DNA of 64,000 nt from Fragilariopsis cylindrus CCMP1102 (GCA_900095095.1 FMBT01000409.1:1-64000); one strand, 5' to 3'. Shown: positions 31,829-44,600, counted from the stretch's first letter. Notes: generated by a model not told the origin, from the sequence alone. A program made the numbers and translations.

Positions 31829-33023
31829 GATTTGATTAGCTTGTTGTATGATTGCTTTGCTTTGCTTTGCTTTTCTTCTTTTTTGCTTCAACGAGAAAAG
31901 GAGAAAAGTTTTTGTTAAGGAGATTAGAAAGAAGGGGAGAAAATAAATTTCTTTTACTTATTGTTGATGTTGTTTATTTTTACTTCCTATCTCTTTCATC
32001 TACTACTACTACTTCTTCTTCTTGTTGTTTTACTTCTACCGTGCTTCTTGTACTTGCTACTTTATCTTCGTTTGCTTCCGCACGGGATTGATTGATTCGA
32101 TTGACGATATTCCTTTCTTTGAGTACTACAGTAGGCTTATGCAGTGCAATGCAGTGTTTGTAGACTTTTTTACTGTACAATATCGTATGCCTTCTAGCTG
32201 TCGGCCAAACTTTATTCTTGCTTGTCGTCTATCTATCTATCTATCTATCTATCTACAGTAGGTCGAGCAACCAGATAGCTACTACTACTGAACTAGGCAG
32301 TACTTATGTAAATGTTGTTGCTTGCGTCGGAGGTGCAGCTGATATCGGATGGATGTGTACTGTACTATATTCTTTATCTTCGATCGTAGATCCTTCTTTT
32401 GTTATTTCCATTCTTCGCTCCAATTCTTGATTTCTGCCTTGTGCGAAGATATGATATATCCATAACTGCGCGCCCTTTTTGATTGATTGATTTGATTTTG
32501 TAGAAAGAATTACTCGACGTTTGAAGTTTGCTGCCTTGGTGTGCTGTGCGATGTCAAGCAGAGGTTAAAAGATTTAAAAAAACGCGCGCACGTGACGCAC
32601 TGAGATCGAATGAATGAATATATTATAATATTATGCATCGAATGAATGAAATCAAATATCCATGCGCAGCGTGAATTCTTCGACGCAAAATTATCCGAAT
32701 TTATTTATAATACTTGATAATAATAACATGATGAAAGAGCAGTGAAGATAAGATATATAAGATAATATATAATGATTATGATCAAATCAAATCTAAAGTA
32801 TACGAGGGTGGAAAAGATTATTCTTTTCTGACATGATGGAATATAATAATATAATGTAATAGTATAACAATTTATGCAATTTATTTTGTCAAAGACGACG
32901 CTATAAAGAAAATTACTGTATAGTTAAATCGATTTATATATATTATTATTAAAATGTAGTTGTTACGTCCAATAGGATTACATGTAGAAGCAGTAGTTGG
33001 CATGCATACTACTATTATTATTT
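31829..33023. other. Intergenic region upstream of the kinase
   Basis: No gene supported. It contains (CTACT)n/(CTT)n runs near 31998-32025, (CTAT)n at about 32227-32256 and A/T-rich sequence from 32590 on. The kinase promoter should lie at its left end and the 3' UTR of the FAS1 gene at its right end. Confidence 0.5.
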
Positions 33024-35639
33024 TTATTCGCTACCATCAGCAGCACTTTCAATTTGTCCACTTCCTTCCTCTGATGTACCAGCATCAGTATCAGGAGGAT
33101 CTGTTGGGTTGTTGGTTGGTGACTCCGTTGGTGATTCCGTTGGAGCTGGTACGGGTGCGGACGTTGGTGACTCCGTTGGTGACTCCGTTGGAGCTGGTAC
33201 GGGTGCGGACGTTGGTGACTCCGTTGGTGATTCCGTTGGAGCTGGGACGGGTGCGGACGTTGGTGACTCCGTTGGTGGTTCCGTTGGAGCTGGTACGGGT
33301 GCAGGCGTTGGTTGTATAGTTGGAGCAGATGTTTCGGTTATTGGTGATTCCGTTGGATCTGGTACGGGTGCAATAGTTTGGGCAGCATCCGTTGGTATTG
33401 GTGTTGGTCTTGGTGTTGGTTGTACTGTCGGTGATCCAGACGTAACTACTTCTGGTGATTCAGTTGGAGATTCAGTTGGTGTATCAGTTACTTCTGCAGG
33501 TTCTGCAGGAATAATAACATTATTAATAACTTGAATAATACCATTGGATACATTTATACTTGGTCTGATAATTTCAGGTGTACGATTTGGTGTTTGACCA
33601 GCACCAACTTGTGCTTTACCAGTAAATGATGTTGTACATACTGTTGTTGTATTTTGTCCAGTTAAGAATGTTGTAATTTGTTCACCACAATTTAAATCAT
33701 TTATATCAAATACACCCTCCCTTGTTACATGTACCAATAAAGTATCTCTTAAAGTAAAATCACCATCACTGTCATAAATGTCAGTGTTGCTGATGGCATC
33801 AACGGCAGCGGATGCTATAACATCATTAGTAGGACTGGACGCACTGATAAGTCCAGAACCATCCTCAACGAATGTACCACTACCAATAAGTTCTGCCATA
33901 TTTCTAACATCAAGGTATGAATAGAATGCTTCATCGGTAGGTGCAAACAATGTAATATTGACTTGATCTTCTAGTGAATCTAATAAAAATCCTGACCTTC
34001 CTGACCGTAATGTAGCACATAAAATTAAAAAATCATTGTCTGCATTACAAATAACATCTTCAATTGTTGGTGTTGATGGACGTGTTGGTGCATTTGTTGG
34101 TGAACGTGTTGGTGAACGTGTTGGTGAACGAGACGGTGGACGTGTTGGTGGATTTGTTGGTGAACGAGACGGTGGATTTGTTGGTGAACGTGTTGGTGGA
34201 CGTGTTGGTGTGACTGGATGAGGAGTTGGATGATGAGTTGGATGGGGGGAAGGCTTACGCTGAGAGAAGGATGAAAAAAGATAGAGGAGAAATCAAATCA
34301 AAACAAAAGAGTTAGCAAACTGAAACGAAAACGAAATGGAATGATATCGAATGGAATCAAAATAGAATGCAATTTGTATTTGAACAAAAGACAATAAGAC
34401 AAATAGAACGTAACGTACCGTTGGATGTACCGGATGACGAGTTGGATGACGTGTAGGATGACGAGTTGGATGACGAGTTGGATGTGTAGGATGTCTTGTT
34501 GGTTTATGTGTAGGATGTCTTGTTGGTTTACGTGTAGGATGTCTTGTTGGATGTTCTGTTGGATGTCTTGTTGGATGTTTGGTTGGTTTATGTGTTGGTT
34601 TACGTGTTGGTTTATGTGTTGGTGATCGTGTTAGACGTATACCTGGTAAACAAACTGATGTTGAATTATAATAGGTTATATTATTACGACCAACATTTGT
34701 TTCTAAGGAACAATCTTTTGGTAATACCATCACTTCTGTGACATTTGTAATTGTGACATTAATCCCTAATGCATCTGATTCATTTTTATATAATGTATTC
34801 CAATTCGAAACAAGTGTATCAATATAGGGCGCGTAACAAACACAATTTGGAATATCTTCCTCATCGTCACATCCAGGACAATTGCATGTATTATTAGGTG
34901 ATACGAATTGAAGAAATGTTGGTAGTACTTCTACATCATAATCATAATCCTTATTATTATTATCACCTTCTTGATGTAAAACAACAGGACCATAATCACA
35001 TGTACATTCACATGTACCCGTTGCTGCTTCTTTTGTTTTATTATAATAATTTTGGGTTTCGTTATAATAAATTGTGACATTCCCATCAATAGTTGTTGAT
35101 GTATATTCTAAACATTCAATTAATAATGCATCTCTTTCAAAAGCAATTTGTGATAATACTACCGTACAATTTGTTACACTACGATTGGCACCAATATCAT
35201 AAATTGGGTTAGGTTTGGTACAATTATCAATAGATGTATTGTAGGCTGGTTGAAATGTTCGTTGTAATGCGAATGGATCAATACGATCCGTTTGATTATT
35301 TTTTTCAGCTAAAAAGACCACAAAATATTTCGTTTCATTAAACACTTCAATGTCTGTAACGAATGTTTTTTCACCAACCATGAATGTCTCGTTACGAATT
35401 GGTACAGGATTACAGGTACGATTATCTGGTTTCCAAATTTCATCAGTACGACCTGATGGAACAATACGTACAGATAAACCATTACCACTACTATGTTTAG
35501 CAGGTTCATTAAGGAAACCCCAATGACCTTGAATCAACGAAGGTAGAGATAATAGAACAAAGATCAACAACCACCCAACGGATAACGAGGTCGTAGTCAT
35601 CGTTGGACTTGTTGTTGAGGAGGAAAGAAGAAGTTTCAT
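33024..35639 (-). CDS. Secreted FAS1 (fasciclin)-domain surface protein with P-T-x mucin-like linkers
   Basis: Exon 1 is 35639-34419 and exon 2 is 34259-33024. The intron 34418-34260 (GTACG..CTCAG) is phase 0; the product is 818 residues. Order: signal peptide (LLIFVLLSLPSLIQG); an N-glycosylation-rich domain (many N-x-S/T such as NETF, NQTD, NNIT) with cysteine pairs CECTCDYG and CNCPGCDDEE; a basic linker of HPTRHPT/HKPTRKP units (~340-400); then TRPPTRSPTNPP units; a FAS1 domain (~480-660) with ITLFAPTDEAF, LLVHVTREG and SNGIIQVINNVIIP, the H1/H2-like boxes; then a C-terminal P/S/T-rich stretch of APTESPTESPTSAPVP units. FAS1 domains mediate adhesion at cell surfaces or matrices. The intron sits in the repeat region, between the two linker styles. 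Confidence 0.9.
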
Positions 35640-37048
35640 GGTGTGTGCGTGTTGGTATTCTTGTTTGTTTTCAATTGAGATATCGATCGAGACCGAGTAA
35701 GTTAATTGGAAAAAAAAGGTGAAAATTTAAAATAAATACTACTTGATTTTAAATTTGTAAGCAATTCAACGATGCAAATCGAGAAAGAAAGTGTTTTTTT
35801 CTTCAGTGAAAGTGTGGTGAACGTGAAGGTAAAAGGTCGAGGTGAGGTGAACAAGTAATCTATCGTGTAGAATACACACAAACAAAGGCAGCAAAGTTTG
35901 AAAATGCATAAGAAAGTGATTAGAATTTCTTTCGCTTTTTTGAATATGTCTCACACATGCATTGATCGATTCGTGTACCTACCTCTGCTCTAAGTAGATG
36001 GAAGAAGATATCAGCACATGTATGTTATTCCTCAATTCACCCGTATATAACCACGATCGCATATCCTAGGTCCTAAACTAGTACTAGTGTCCTGTACAAC
36101 ACAACTAAACTCTGGGCTTGATGGTAACCTTTGGTTTCAGCACAATTTTTTTATTTACTGTATTCGAAGTGACTTCCATTCTGAAGCACATAAACAAATT
36201 GTGAGGTATGCACGCACGAAAAATTGAAAGATTCAATTTTGGAATACTAGAATACGTCGTTGAGATAAATGAGGAATGTTCATATATGCCCTCATTTGAT
36301 ATTGGTAGCGAATCCCTAAATAACACACATGAAAGGTTTGATTCGTGCTACGTAAGGATTCAATCATGGAAAGAAAACGAACACAATGTATACGGTAACT
36401 TAACGTTATACTGTATTGATTTGAATTTATTTGTTCAGTGGTACAGTCTACTCGAGTTAACAAAACATTTTAACAAATACACTCGTCTCCATAACAAATG
36501 CACCATATCGGCTGGCTTGCAGTCAAGTAGTGTGTCCCGTGTGGAACTAGTCAAAATATAAAAACTAAATCATGCCCAAATTTTACTAGTATTTGTTAGT
36601 CTAGTATATAATAACAAGTTTAGAATCAAGTATATACACCTAAAAAGTCATTTTTTTGGAAAAGTAAACTATGAAGCTTACAATTGATCTATTGGATGGA
36701 GAATTGTTACATTCCTCTGTCTCGTAAGTCCACTGGTATCTCATAATGTAGGCTCACACACAGCACACATCAAATAACCCCCCAAAATGGCCCATTTGTA
36801 GTGTTTTGTGGACATATAGTACACTCAAAAAGGTGAATCATCACAAAATATATGATGGGGTGCACCATATATACAAAAGGGAACTTTCTCTTGGTGCTTT
36901 GTGTTGATGATTCAGCTTAGGTGCATGCGACAGTGGAAAGCCCCTGTTTTGGACCTAAATGGACCATTTTGTGTTTAATGCGGCCCTACAACTTCATGAC
37001 CTCGTTAGAAACCTAAGCAGTGTGTGGACCTTGTAGATATAGATATAA

Positions 37049-37195
37049 TGGATGTGAGTACACCCGACTCATCTGGTGTTGTCCTCTGCAACCCTTTCAA
37101 ATGAGATATTTTGTTCTAATGCAATACGTGGATGTTAGTGCACCCAACTTATCTGGTGTTGTCCTCTGCAACCCTTTCAAATGAGATATTTTGTG
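37049..37195. repeat. Two ~66-bp direct repeats, 80-bp period
   Basis: Both copies end in a 49-bp block without differences: ATCTGGTGTTGTCCTCTGCA at 37071-37090 and 37151-37170, each followed by ACCCTTTCAAATGAGATATT and TTGT. The 5' halves (GGATGT.AGT.CACCC) differ by a few bases. Confidence 0.9.
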
Positions 37196-37793
37196 TTCAT
37201 TTTTGATCTAAAATTATCTTGTTGTTTTTGTCCCTCCCACGTTTATAACATACCTATATCTACCGGCCGGTGTGTGCTGCATTGAAACACCAACCAACCA
37301 TCTCCATACTAATTTTGTTAAGATAAACAAATAATACAGCTTGTATTTGTTGCTGTCATTTCTATATAATATTATAAAATAAGAAATAAACACACCATCC
37401 CACACTACACAGTAAGATTATAGCGGAAAACACAGCTCTTTGTTACCTTTATTTACACATACCACCAGGTAAATTATTAGAACACAGAATTGATTCACTG
37501 TCCTCACTAGGACATTTTACTTGTGAATATTACTTGTGAATGGAAAATCATCATCATCCCAACCCACCATTACTTTGGGCGTAATAGCGGTCTACCCCTG
37601 TTTTCAAAAATATCTCATTATAGAAAGCAATTGAGGACAGTAATTGAAAAAATAGTCACTGTTGGTTGGAAAATGCTCCCACACCAATTTTGACAGGATT
37701 ATCCACACAAATAATACTCATAAAATAAACTAATGTAACCTAGGAGGAAGTTGACATGTTCCAAAGCATTATGTGAAAGATGCGTTGTCTTAG

Positions 37794-37843
37794 ATGGAAA
37801 TTCTACATTTGGTTGAAAATGGAAATTCTACATTTGGTTGAAA
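37794..37843. repeat. 25-bp tandem duplication
   Basis: GGAAATTCTACATTTGGTTG with flanking AT and AAA occurs twice in immediate succession. Confidence 0.85.
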
Positions 37844-37849
37844 AAGACA

Positions 37850-38646
37850 TGGGTGAACTACCCTGTGTGGAAGATCAGGTTGTTTGCCACTATATTCCCT
37901 CCTTCATCTTGCATAGCTACTGCTTCTGATTTCATTGTATCTTGGAAGATTATTGTTGCTGCAGTTTTGTTTTTCTTGGAAAACTGTTTGCACAAAGCCA
38001 AGAAGTTTCAATCTTTCCTCCACGTTATTGGAGAAACCTGATATCTTGGATTCTGAGGACAAGTTGATCCCCTTAAATACTGCATCTGTCATGATTTTAC
38101 TCACTTGTGCAAAGTCCATTGGTGCAGGTGAAGGTTGTTGGCGCTCATTGGTAGGAAGGCTTTGTACAAAATCAAACAGGGCATGTTTTGGTGTTGGGTT
38201 GAGGTGGTAGGTGCGGGTAGGTGCAACAGTTCTCCTGTTTTGTTGCAGATCTTGTCATGGTTTTTTCCTTTATGCTATTGACCGATTGGTGGAACTGGTC
38301 AGGACCGAAGAGAGTGCCGTTGCATGTTGGCGTACCAGTTACTGGGATGGTACTCCTTTCCTTTGGATGGTGGAAGTGCTTTGTTGACCTTGTGTCCAAT
38401 GGGAATATGTCATCCAACGGGAATAGGGATGGCTAGTGGTACCAGGATGACTAGTTTTGGATCATCCTCATCACCGATGTTGGCCAAACTGAGCAGAGAT
38501 CCATTGGCTTTTTTGAGGCTATCAGGTAGGACCTCTTGGATTTCTCTGGAACCTCTCATAGTTAATACTGTAGATTTGCTCATGAAAGTGACGAAGACAT
38601 GGAAGACTGGGATGTTATGGGAGATGTTGACCATAGTTGTGTCCAT
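37850..38646 (-). pseudogene. Decayed reading frame of unknown, possibly mobile-element, origin
   Basis: On the minus strand, three open stretches follow one another with frame changes. 38646-38410 includes SLLSLANIGDEDDPKLVIL. 38417-38172 includes STKHFHHPKERSTIPVTGTP. 38190-37904 includes MDFAQVSKIMTDAVFKGINL. Composition is mixed and protein-like, free of the Q/N/S tracts of local host genes. I recognise no domain. Its setting among decayed repeats suggests a dead mobile-element ORF, but this is an inference. Confidence 0.35.
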
Positions 38647-39069
38647 GATTCCTTGCTTGTTGTTTCTTGTTTCTTATTGCGCTTGTCAAAAGGGACTCAT
38701 TATGAATAAGTAGTGAAAGAAAAGAAATCAAAAAAAAATTAGTACTATTTACACCGGTATGTATAGTAGTGTAACCTTTCTCAGTCTACCAACGAAGAAA
38801 GATCCAGCAGGGTAGATGACAACAACAACCAACAACAAAACCATACATTCATCCATTCAGCAGTTTATGATGATACCATGTGCATTTTTTTTATTAACAA
38901 TTGCTATACAAATGAATAGCACCAATGCCGCCAAAACTATTTAAAGGAAAAAAGAAAGTTCACTATTAAAAGTAGTAGTTTCATTTTTTTTTTCATGCAT
39001 TTTAGTACAATTTCTATTTATTTTTTGATGTAATGTTACTTCAATCTTCTTCTTCTTTGTTTTTGTTCG

Positions 39070-40470
39070 TTATGAATCAACTACACGAATAAATGATGCA
39101 ACGTGAGATGCTAATACTTTCAGAATTTTTTCATCACATTCATTGAATGGTACAATTGTTGTTGTTGTTGTACTATTAGTATTACTACTGTGTCTAATAC
39201 AAGTAGTACAATCAGGATCATCCTCACATGAATTTTCAATCTTTTTATTCAACATTTGAATTGCACCAATTACTTTCTTATCTTTATTATTGTCATCAAA
39301 TATTGGTACCACAATCACACTAATTGTTTTAAATCCTGTTATAGTATCAACTTTTGAATTAAATCTTGTATCATCGTATGCATTTGGTACATTCACAATT
39401 TGTTTTGTTGTAACAGAATGTCCAACAATACCTTCATTCAATGGACATTTAATTATACCATCCTTCGTATACGAAATTTTACTTTTATTTTTACTAGAAG
39501 ATGTTGTCGTACTCGTATTAGGACCGGTATTACTATTACTAGAATTAGTTTTAATACCAGTTGCGACTTGGGACCATAATTCTTTGGTGGTATCATCGAC
39601 CATAAATAATGTTGCACGTTCTGCACCAACTAATTTATGTCCATCATTCATCACAGATTCAAATATACTTTTTAATTCTTTGGACCGTTTGGCACGATCC
39701 GCACGATCCGTATCCATAAATAATAATACAGTCATACCCAGAAGGCAACCAGTAACAACACCCACACAGGCACCAAATGTAGAATAGAGTCTTGTTTTCT
39801 TTAAATCCAGTTGAAGTTGTGTTAATCCATGATTTTTTAAATTTAACTTTGAGACAGTGGCATCGACAATACCACCCGATGTGATACCTGCCACATCCGA
39901 ACAACATTGTCCAAATCCTGCCGCTGCCATTGTCGATATACCTAATGTCACACCAAATGTGGAATCAATGGCTTCCCCTGCTGTGATCATCACAACATTA
40001 TCCATTATACCAAATCCTATCATTGGTATTCCTGCACGGAATGCAACAATACGTAATTGTTCAGTTGTTGGTGGTTGTATTACTTCGACTACTACTGCTA
40101 CTGCTACTGCTTCTAATGGTGGTGGTGATGAGGATGATGATAATTTTTGATTTTTTGTAGTAGTAGTTGTTGTAGTAGTAGTATTCCAACGTCGATGACG
40201 CTTTCGATTTCGATTTTGCCAATTTCGTGGTGATGCTGTTATTATTGTTGAAGGTGATGGTGATGGTGATGATGATAATACGAAGGATCGTCGCGTGCAC
40301 GTCGTCCTGTTCGTCGTCGTCGCTATGGCTTGTGTAGCGGATGAAATTTCTCTTTTTTTCTGCGCCTGACCTACTATCATATTGTTTGGTGGTCGTAGTA
40401 GTACTAGTGGTGACTTTGGTAGAAAAATAGTAGAAGTTATTCTTCGAGAGATTACTACTAAGCCAGTCAT
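39070..40470 (-). CDS. TMEM65-GAF fusion protein, probably mitochondrial
   Basis: 466 residues, single exon, ATG 40470. The N-terminal ~120 residues are R/S/T-rich with almost no acids (VVISRRITSTIFLPKSP, TCTRRSFVLSSSP), which suits a mitochondrial presequence. A TMEM65-type membrane domain follows at ~130-250: FRAGIPMIGFGIMDNVVMI, TFGVTLGISTMAAAGFGQ, CSDVAGITSGGIVDA and GACVGVVTGCLLGMTVLLFM. A GAF domain follows at ~265-460: SVMNDGHKLVGAERATLFMV, IIKCPLNEGIVGHSV, NVPNAYDDTRFN, VIVVPIF and GAIQMLNK. It is interrupted by S/T/N insertions. In animals TMEM65 is an inner-mitochondrial-membrane protein linked to sodium-dependent calcium efflux. GAF domains bind cyclic nucleotides or other small ligands, so this could be a ligand-gated version. 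That link is an inference. Confidence 0.85.
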   Translation of the reverse strand: MTGLVVISRRITSTIFLPKSPLVLLRPPNNMIVGQAQKKREISSATQAIATTTNRTTCTRRSFVLSSSPSPSPSTIITASPRNWQNRNRKRHRRWNTTTTTTTTTKNQKLSSSSSPPPLEAVAVAVVVEVIQPPTTEQLRIVAFRAGIPMIGFGIMDNVVMITAGEAIDSTFGVTLGISTMAAAGFGQCCSDVAGITSGGIVDATVSKLNLKNHGLTQLQLDLKKTRLYSTFGACVGVVTGCLLGMTVLLFMDTDRADRAKRSKELKSIFESVMNDGHKLVGAERATLFMVDDTTKELWSQVATGIKTNSSNSNTGPNTSTTTSSSKNKSKISYTKDGIIKCPLNEGIVGHSVTTKQIVNVPNAYDDTRFNSKVDTITGFKTISVIVVPIFDDNNKDKKVIGAIQMLNKKIENSCEDDPDCTTCIRHSSNTNSTTTTTIVPFNECDEKILKVLASHVASFIRVVDS

Positions 40471-41267
40471 TTTATTTTATTCTTTTCTTGCTCGATAGAT
40501 AGATAGATCGAGAGAGGTAAGTACAGGGTATGTGAACGGCAACGCTAAATTTAGAAATTTTGTAAATCATTCCCCTCTCGATAATACGTTTTATGATGCT
40601 GTTGTGGTCGTTGTCGTTGTCGTTTTTGATTTGACTCGATTCATTCTTCTGATCCTGAATCTTCATCATTCTTCTACTGTGTACGGTAGTACTTACAATT
40701 TATTTATTCCGTCTTCTTGATCGCTTCGCTATTAGAAGAAGTCATTGTTGCTTTAATTTAAGGTATGTTATGTACGTTGGAAGCATAAGGTACCTACCTC
40801 TTAGATATCGCGCGTGAGTCTAGATACCGGTACTGTAGATACTTCGTACACCACCACAGGAGCATGCAGCAGTGCTCATGGATCGCTCCTGGCAAATAAA
40901 ATATCTAACTCTGCTGACTGTCGAACGTGTAAACTCATCAAGAAGGCAGCACAATCAGAGGAGGGCAGAGCAATCTTCTTATAGTACTATCTCTATATAT
41001 ATTTTAACATAACATTCAACCCAGAATCAACAAGCCCACATCCAATAGTAGGTCTGCGTCTAGAATTTACGAGTTAACGTGAAGAGAAAATATAATACTA
41101 GTATATCCGCATTCAAATCAAATCCGCTTAAAAAACGTACACGCCATACTGTATTGGAACTTTTTGTGCAAGAGGAGGACAAGCGGGAGGACCTGGGACC
41201 GACCTTGTTGACGCTTTCTCGTTTCATTCAATATTCAAATAAATAAAAAGAGATATATCAATTCAAT
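40471..41267. promoter_or_regulatory. Divergent intergenic promoter region
   Basis: 797 bp between the start codons of the TMEM65-GAF gene (minus) and the acidic-domain gene (plus); it must contain both promoters. It has a short GATA-type run (ATAGATAGATAGATCG) at 40495-40510. No clear regulatory element was recognised, and no coding sequence. Confidence 0.4.
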
Positions 41268-41578
41268 ATGGTCGCAACACGAAGAAGTACTAGGGTGGTG
41301 AAGGTGAAAGAAGAACCAAAAGAAGATGAAGAAGTAGGAGAAGAAGAAGAGGTTAAAACCCCGACTGCTGCTGCTGTAGCAACTGTTGCTGCTAATCATG
41401 ACGATAATGATGAGGAGAAGGAGAAGGAGAAAAAAACTACTACGGCAGTTGTTCCACCCAATGGCAATGGCAATGTCAAGGATCAACAACAAAAACCATC
41501 TAAAGATGAGAATGCTGTCGGAGTAGTAGAAGCAAAAGAAGACGATAATGATGATGATGACGACGACGACTTGTTCGG

Positions 41579-41609
<31 letters not shown>

Positions 41610-44600
41610 AAAACAAAGGAGGAAGTCGTAGTTGAAGAAGTTAAAGTAAAGGTTGAAGTTGTAATTGAAGAAGTTAAAGTGAAGGTAGAAGAGGTAGAAG
41701 AAACGCCCACTCCCATACCAATAGCATCAGCAACAATAGTAGCAGTAGCAGTAGAAGAAAAGGAAGAAGGTGAAGAAAAAACTTCTGCCACTGCTGCTGC
41801 TGCTACTGCTAATAGCGTTGCAGCTAAAAAAGTAGGAGTAGTACCAACACCAACACCAACACCAACTACTATTGCAAAAGATAAACCAATTCCTCGTAAA
41901 ACTAGTATCACATTGGTATCAACATCGTCGTCTCCTTCAAAAACTACAACGACGACCAACAACAACAAAAGATCATCATCATCATCATCATCATCTCCAT
42001 CAATTGCAAAAAAACAAAAAAAAGTTGTTATACCATTAGTTGATGATGCACGTGCCGCAAAATTTGGTTTACCATCTGGTGTATTAATACCACGAACAAT
42101 TCGTGATGATCTATTTCAACCCGGTGGTAGATTATTAGATACCTTAAAATCATTATCTTCCATCACATTAATTAATGATGCGTTACAAGAATATGATGAT
42201 GCCGTACAAATTAAAGGTGCCTCTATCCGTAATCATGGTGCCTATTTATTTGGTGTGATTAAACGGTATGTGAATGTACAAGAACGTGCCTCGAAAGCTA
42301 TCAGTTTAGATGGTACTAATACAGCAGTATTGCCCATGGGACAAGAATTAACACCACCCGTACATCAAAGATTACAAAAATTAGTGAAAGATGGATTTTG
42401 TACCGCCGAGGAAATGAATGAAAAAGTGAAATCGAAAATTAGAATGTTAAGTGAAAAGGATGCATTGCATGCTATTGAAGAATTGTCCTCCGTGCCACGT
42501 CACTCGATCCGTAATTTTGGTTCCTACTTTATGGGTATATTAAATCGTTATATGAGAGGTGAACCAGTTGGTAGTACTAGTCAAAAACATAATCAACCTA
42601 GTGGTGGTGGTGGTAATGGTGGTAGTCACAGTAATCAGGTAGGGTATTTTTTTTGGGATACGGAAGTCTATCGAAATCAATATTATAAATTGATTGATTG
42701 ATTGATTCTATTTTGATCCTGTTTCTTGTTAATTCTCTAACATATTTTATTATTGTTGCTTGTTTACTTCCCCCCCCCCCCCCCTACCTACCTATCTCTA
42801 TCTATCTATTAAAAAAGCGAAATAATAATAAGAGAGGTCATAACGATCGTGGTAGTTTCAATAGTCGTGGTAGCAGTCCTGGAGGAGCAGGAGGAGGACA
42901 AGGAAACAAGATGGGTGGTCGACATGATCCTAATGAATCGTATCGTCGTGATAGATCCCGTAGTATCGATCGAAAAGGCTCGTCGAATTCGCACTATGGT
43001 GATTCACGTAGGTCCAGTACTGGTAGTACTGGTGGTCATGGGGGTACACATTCTGGTGGTCCATCTCCTTATGGACATCAGTCTTCCTTTTCCCCTAATC
43101 AGCAACAACAACAACAACAACAACAATTTTCTCGTTATGAAAATTCTGGTCAAATGAGTCCTCCTGGCCAAATGGGTGTTCGTGGTGGTGGTGGTGGTGG
43201 TCCTCCTCCACCCCCACCTCCACCACCCCCTCCACCGCGACAACAGATTTCTAATAATACCGTTGGTATGCCGCCAGGAGGAGTAAGAGGAGGATCGAAC
43301 ATGCATCATGTCGCCGGTGTCAATCAATACCAGCAACATCAACAACAACAACCTCCTCCTCGGCAGCCACCATCTCATATGCAGCATCAGCAGCATATTC
43401 CACCACAGCAGCAACAGCAGCAGCAGCAAAATATGTACGGGCAGCAACCGCAATCGGCTCCGCATGCAGCTCCAGGTCAGCAGCCTTTCGTTACGCAGAT
43501 GATGGGCGGTAGAGCAGCAGCGCCTGCTCCCCCATCAACTGCCATGTCGTCCGCTCCTTCGTACTATGGGCAGCCGCCATCGTCGTCTATTACTGGATCG
43601 CAACAGCAGCAATATGGAAATAATACTTCAGCTCCGTACAGCAATACTATGGGTCGTCAGAATAATGCTTTGCCTCCAAATAATATGAATAATAGTACCC
43701 CGCAACATCAATCGTATATGCAAACTCCGTCAGCTCCACAACAACAGGTCGTTAATAATGGTTACAATCCACAGCAGCAGCAGCAGCAGCAGCAGCGAGA
43801 ATGGCAAACACATAATGCTGGAATGCAAAATAATAATCAGCAGCCACCACCAACACTAGCGGGAATCGTTGATATTTTAGGTATTGCCGATAAGGCCGCG
43901 TCTTTTTTGAGCCAGAGTCAGAATCGTATTCCACAACAGCAGCAGCAGCAGCAACCACCACCGCAGAATCATTATGGACAGCAGCAAAATTCTATGCAAC
44001 CTCAAAATACATTTCAACAACAGCAACAACCGCCACAGCAACAACAATATTCATATGGTACGTCCACTTCGTCTACTCCTGCAGGCACACCATACGCACC
44101 AGCAGCAGCGGGAGTTCCCAAATTTCAGCAACAGCAACCACCACCACAGCAACAGATGATGGGACAGCAAAATCAGCGTGGTTCGTATCCTAATCAGCAG
44201 CAACAGCACCAGCAGCCCAATCCACAGTTCATGCAACAGCAGCAGCAGAATTTAAAATCCCGTAAAACCACTGCTTCCATTTCAGAGTTACCTGGTAGTG
44301 TTCAGGGCTTTTTACAGGTAAGAAATAATACATACGGTAGCGTCACGATTTGTTCTGAAACTTTTGAAGCCACGCATCCTCACCTTGTCTTTGCCATCTC
44401 CTTTTTTCTTCTTCGAAAAAAAATTAAACGAATTCTACTACCGGACGTCTAACAGAATCTACAAGCGACGCATCAACTCGATGGACCACTTGACGATGGA
44501 ATGCTAGGTATGATAAAAGACCTACCTGAACCTTTAGCAGTACAATCCCTTCAGAAGTTTGCATCCATTGATAAAAATTCTGTTCGTAACAAGACCGCGT

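Larger units (their letters stand above)
35640..39069. other. Gene-poor 3.4-kb region with decayed repeats
   Basis: The left part (35640-36200) should hold the FAS1 gene promoter. A plus ORF at 36208-36561 (117 codons) is unsupported. From ~36600 to ~38700 the sequence is less trinucleotide-rich and carries the 80-bp period repeat (37049-37195), a 25-bp tandem (37794-37843) and a broken minus-strand reading frame (37850-38646). The right end, 38900-39069, is A/T-rich and is the 3' flank of the TMEM65-GAF gene. Confidence 0.5.

Noticed and set aside
33109-34221. Plus-strand ORFs rich in VGDSVGDS and GERVGER
   Set aside because: They are the complement of the P/T-rich linkers of the FAS1 gene on the minus strand.
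36208-36561. 117-codon plus-strand ORF
   Set aside because: No recognisable domain, lies among decayed repeats, overlapped by an equal-quality minus ORF; not enough to call a gene.
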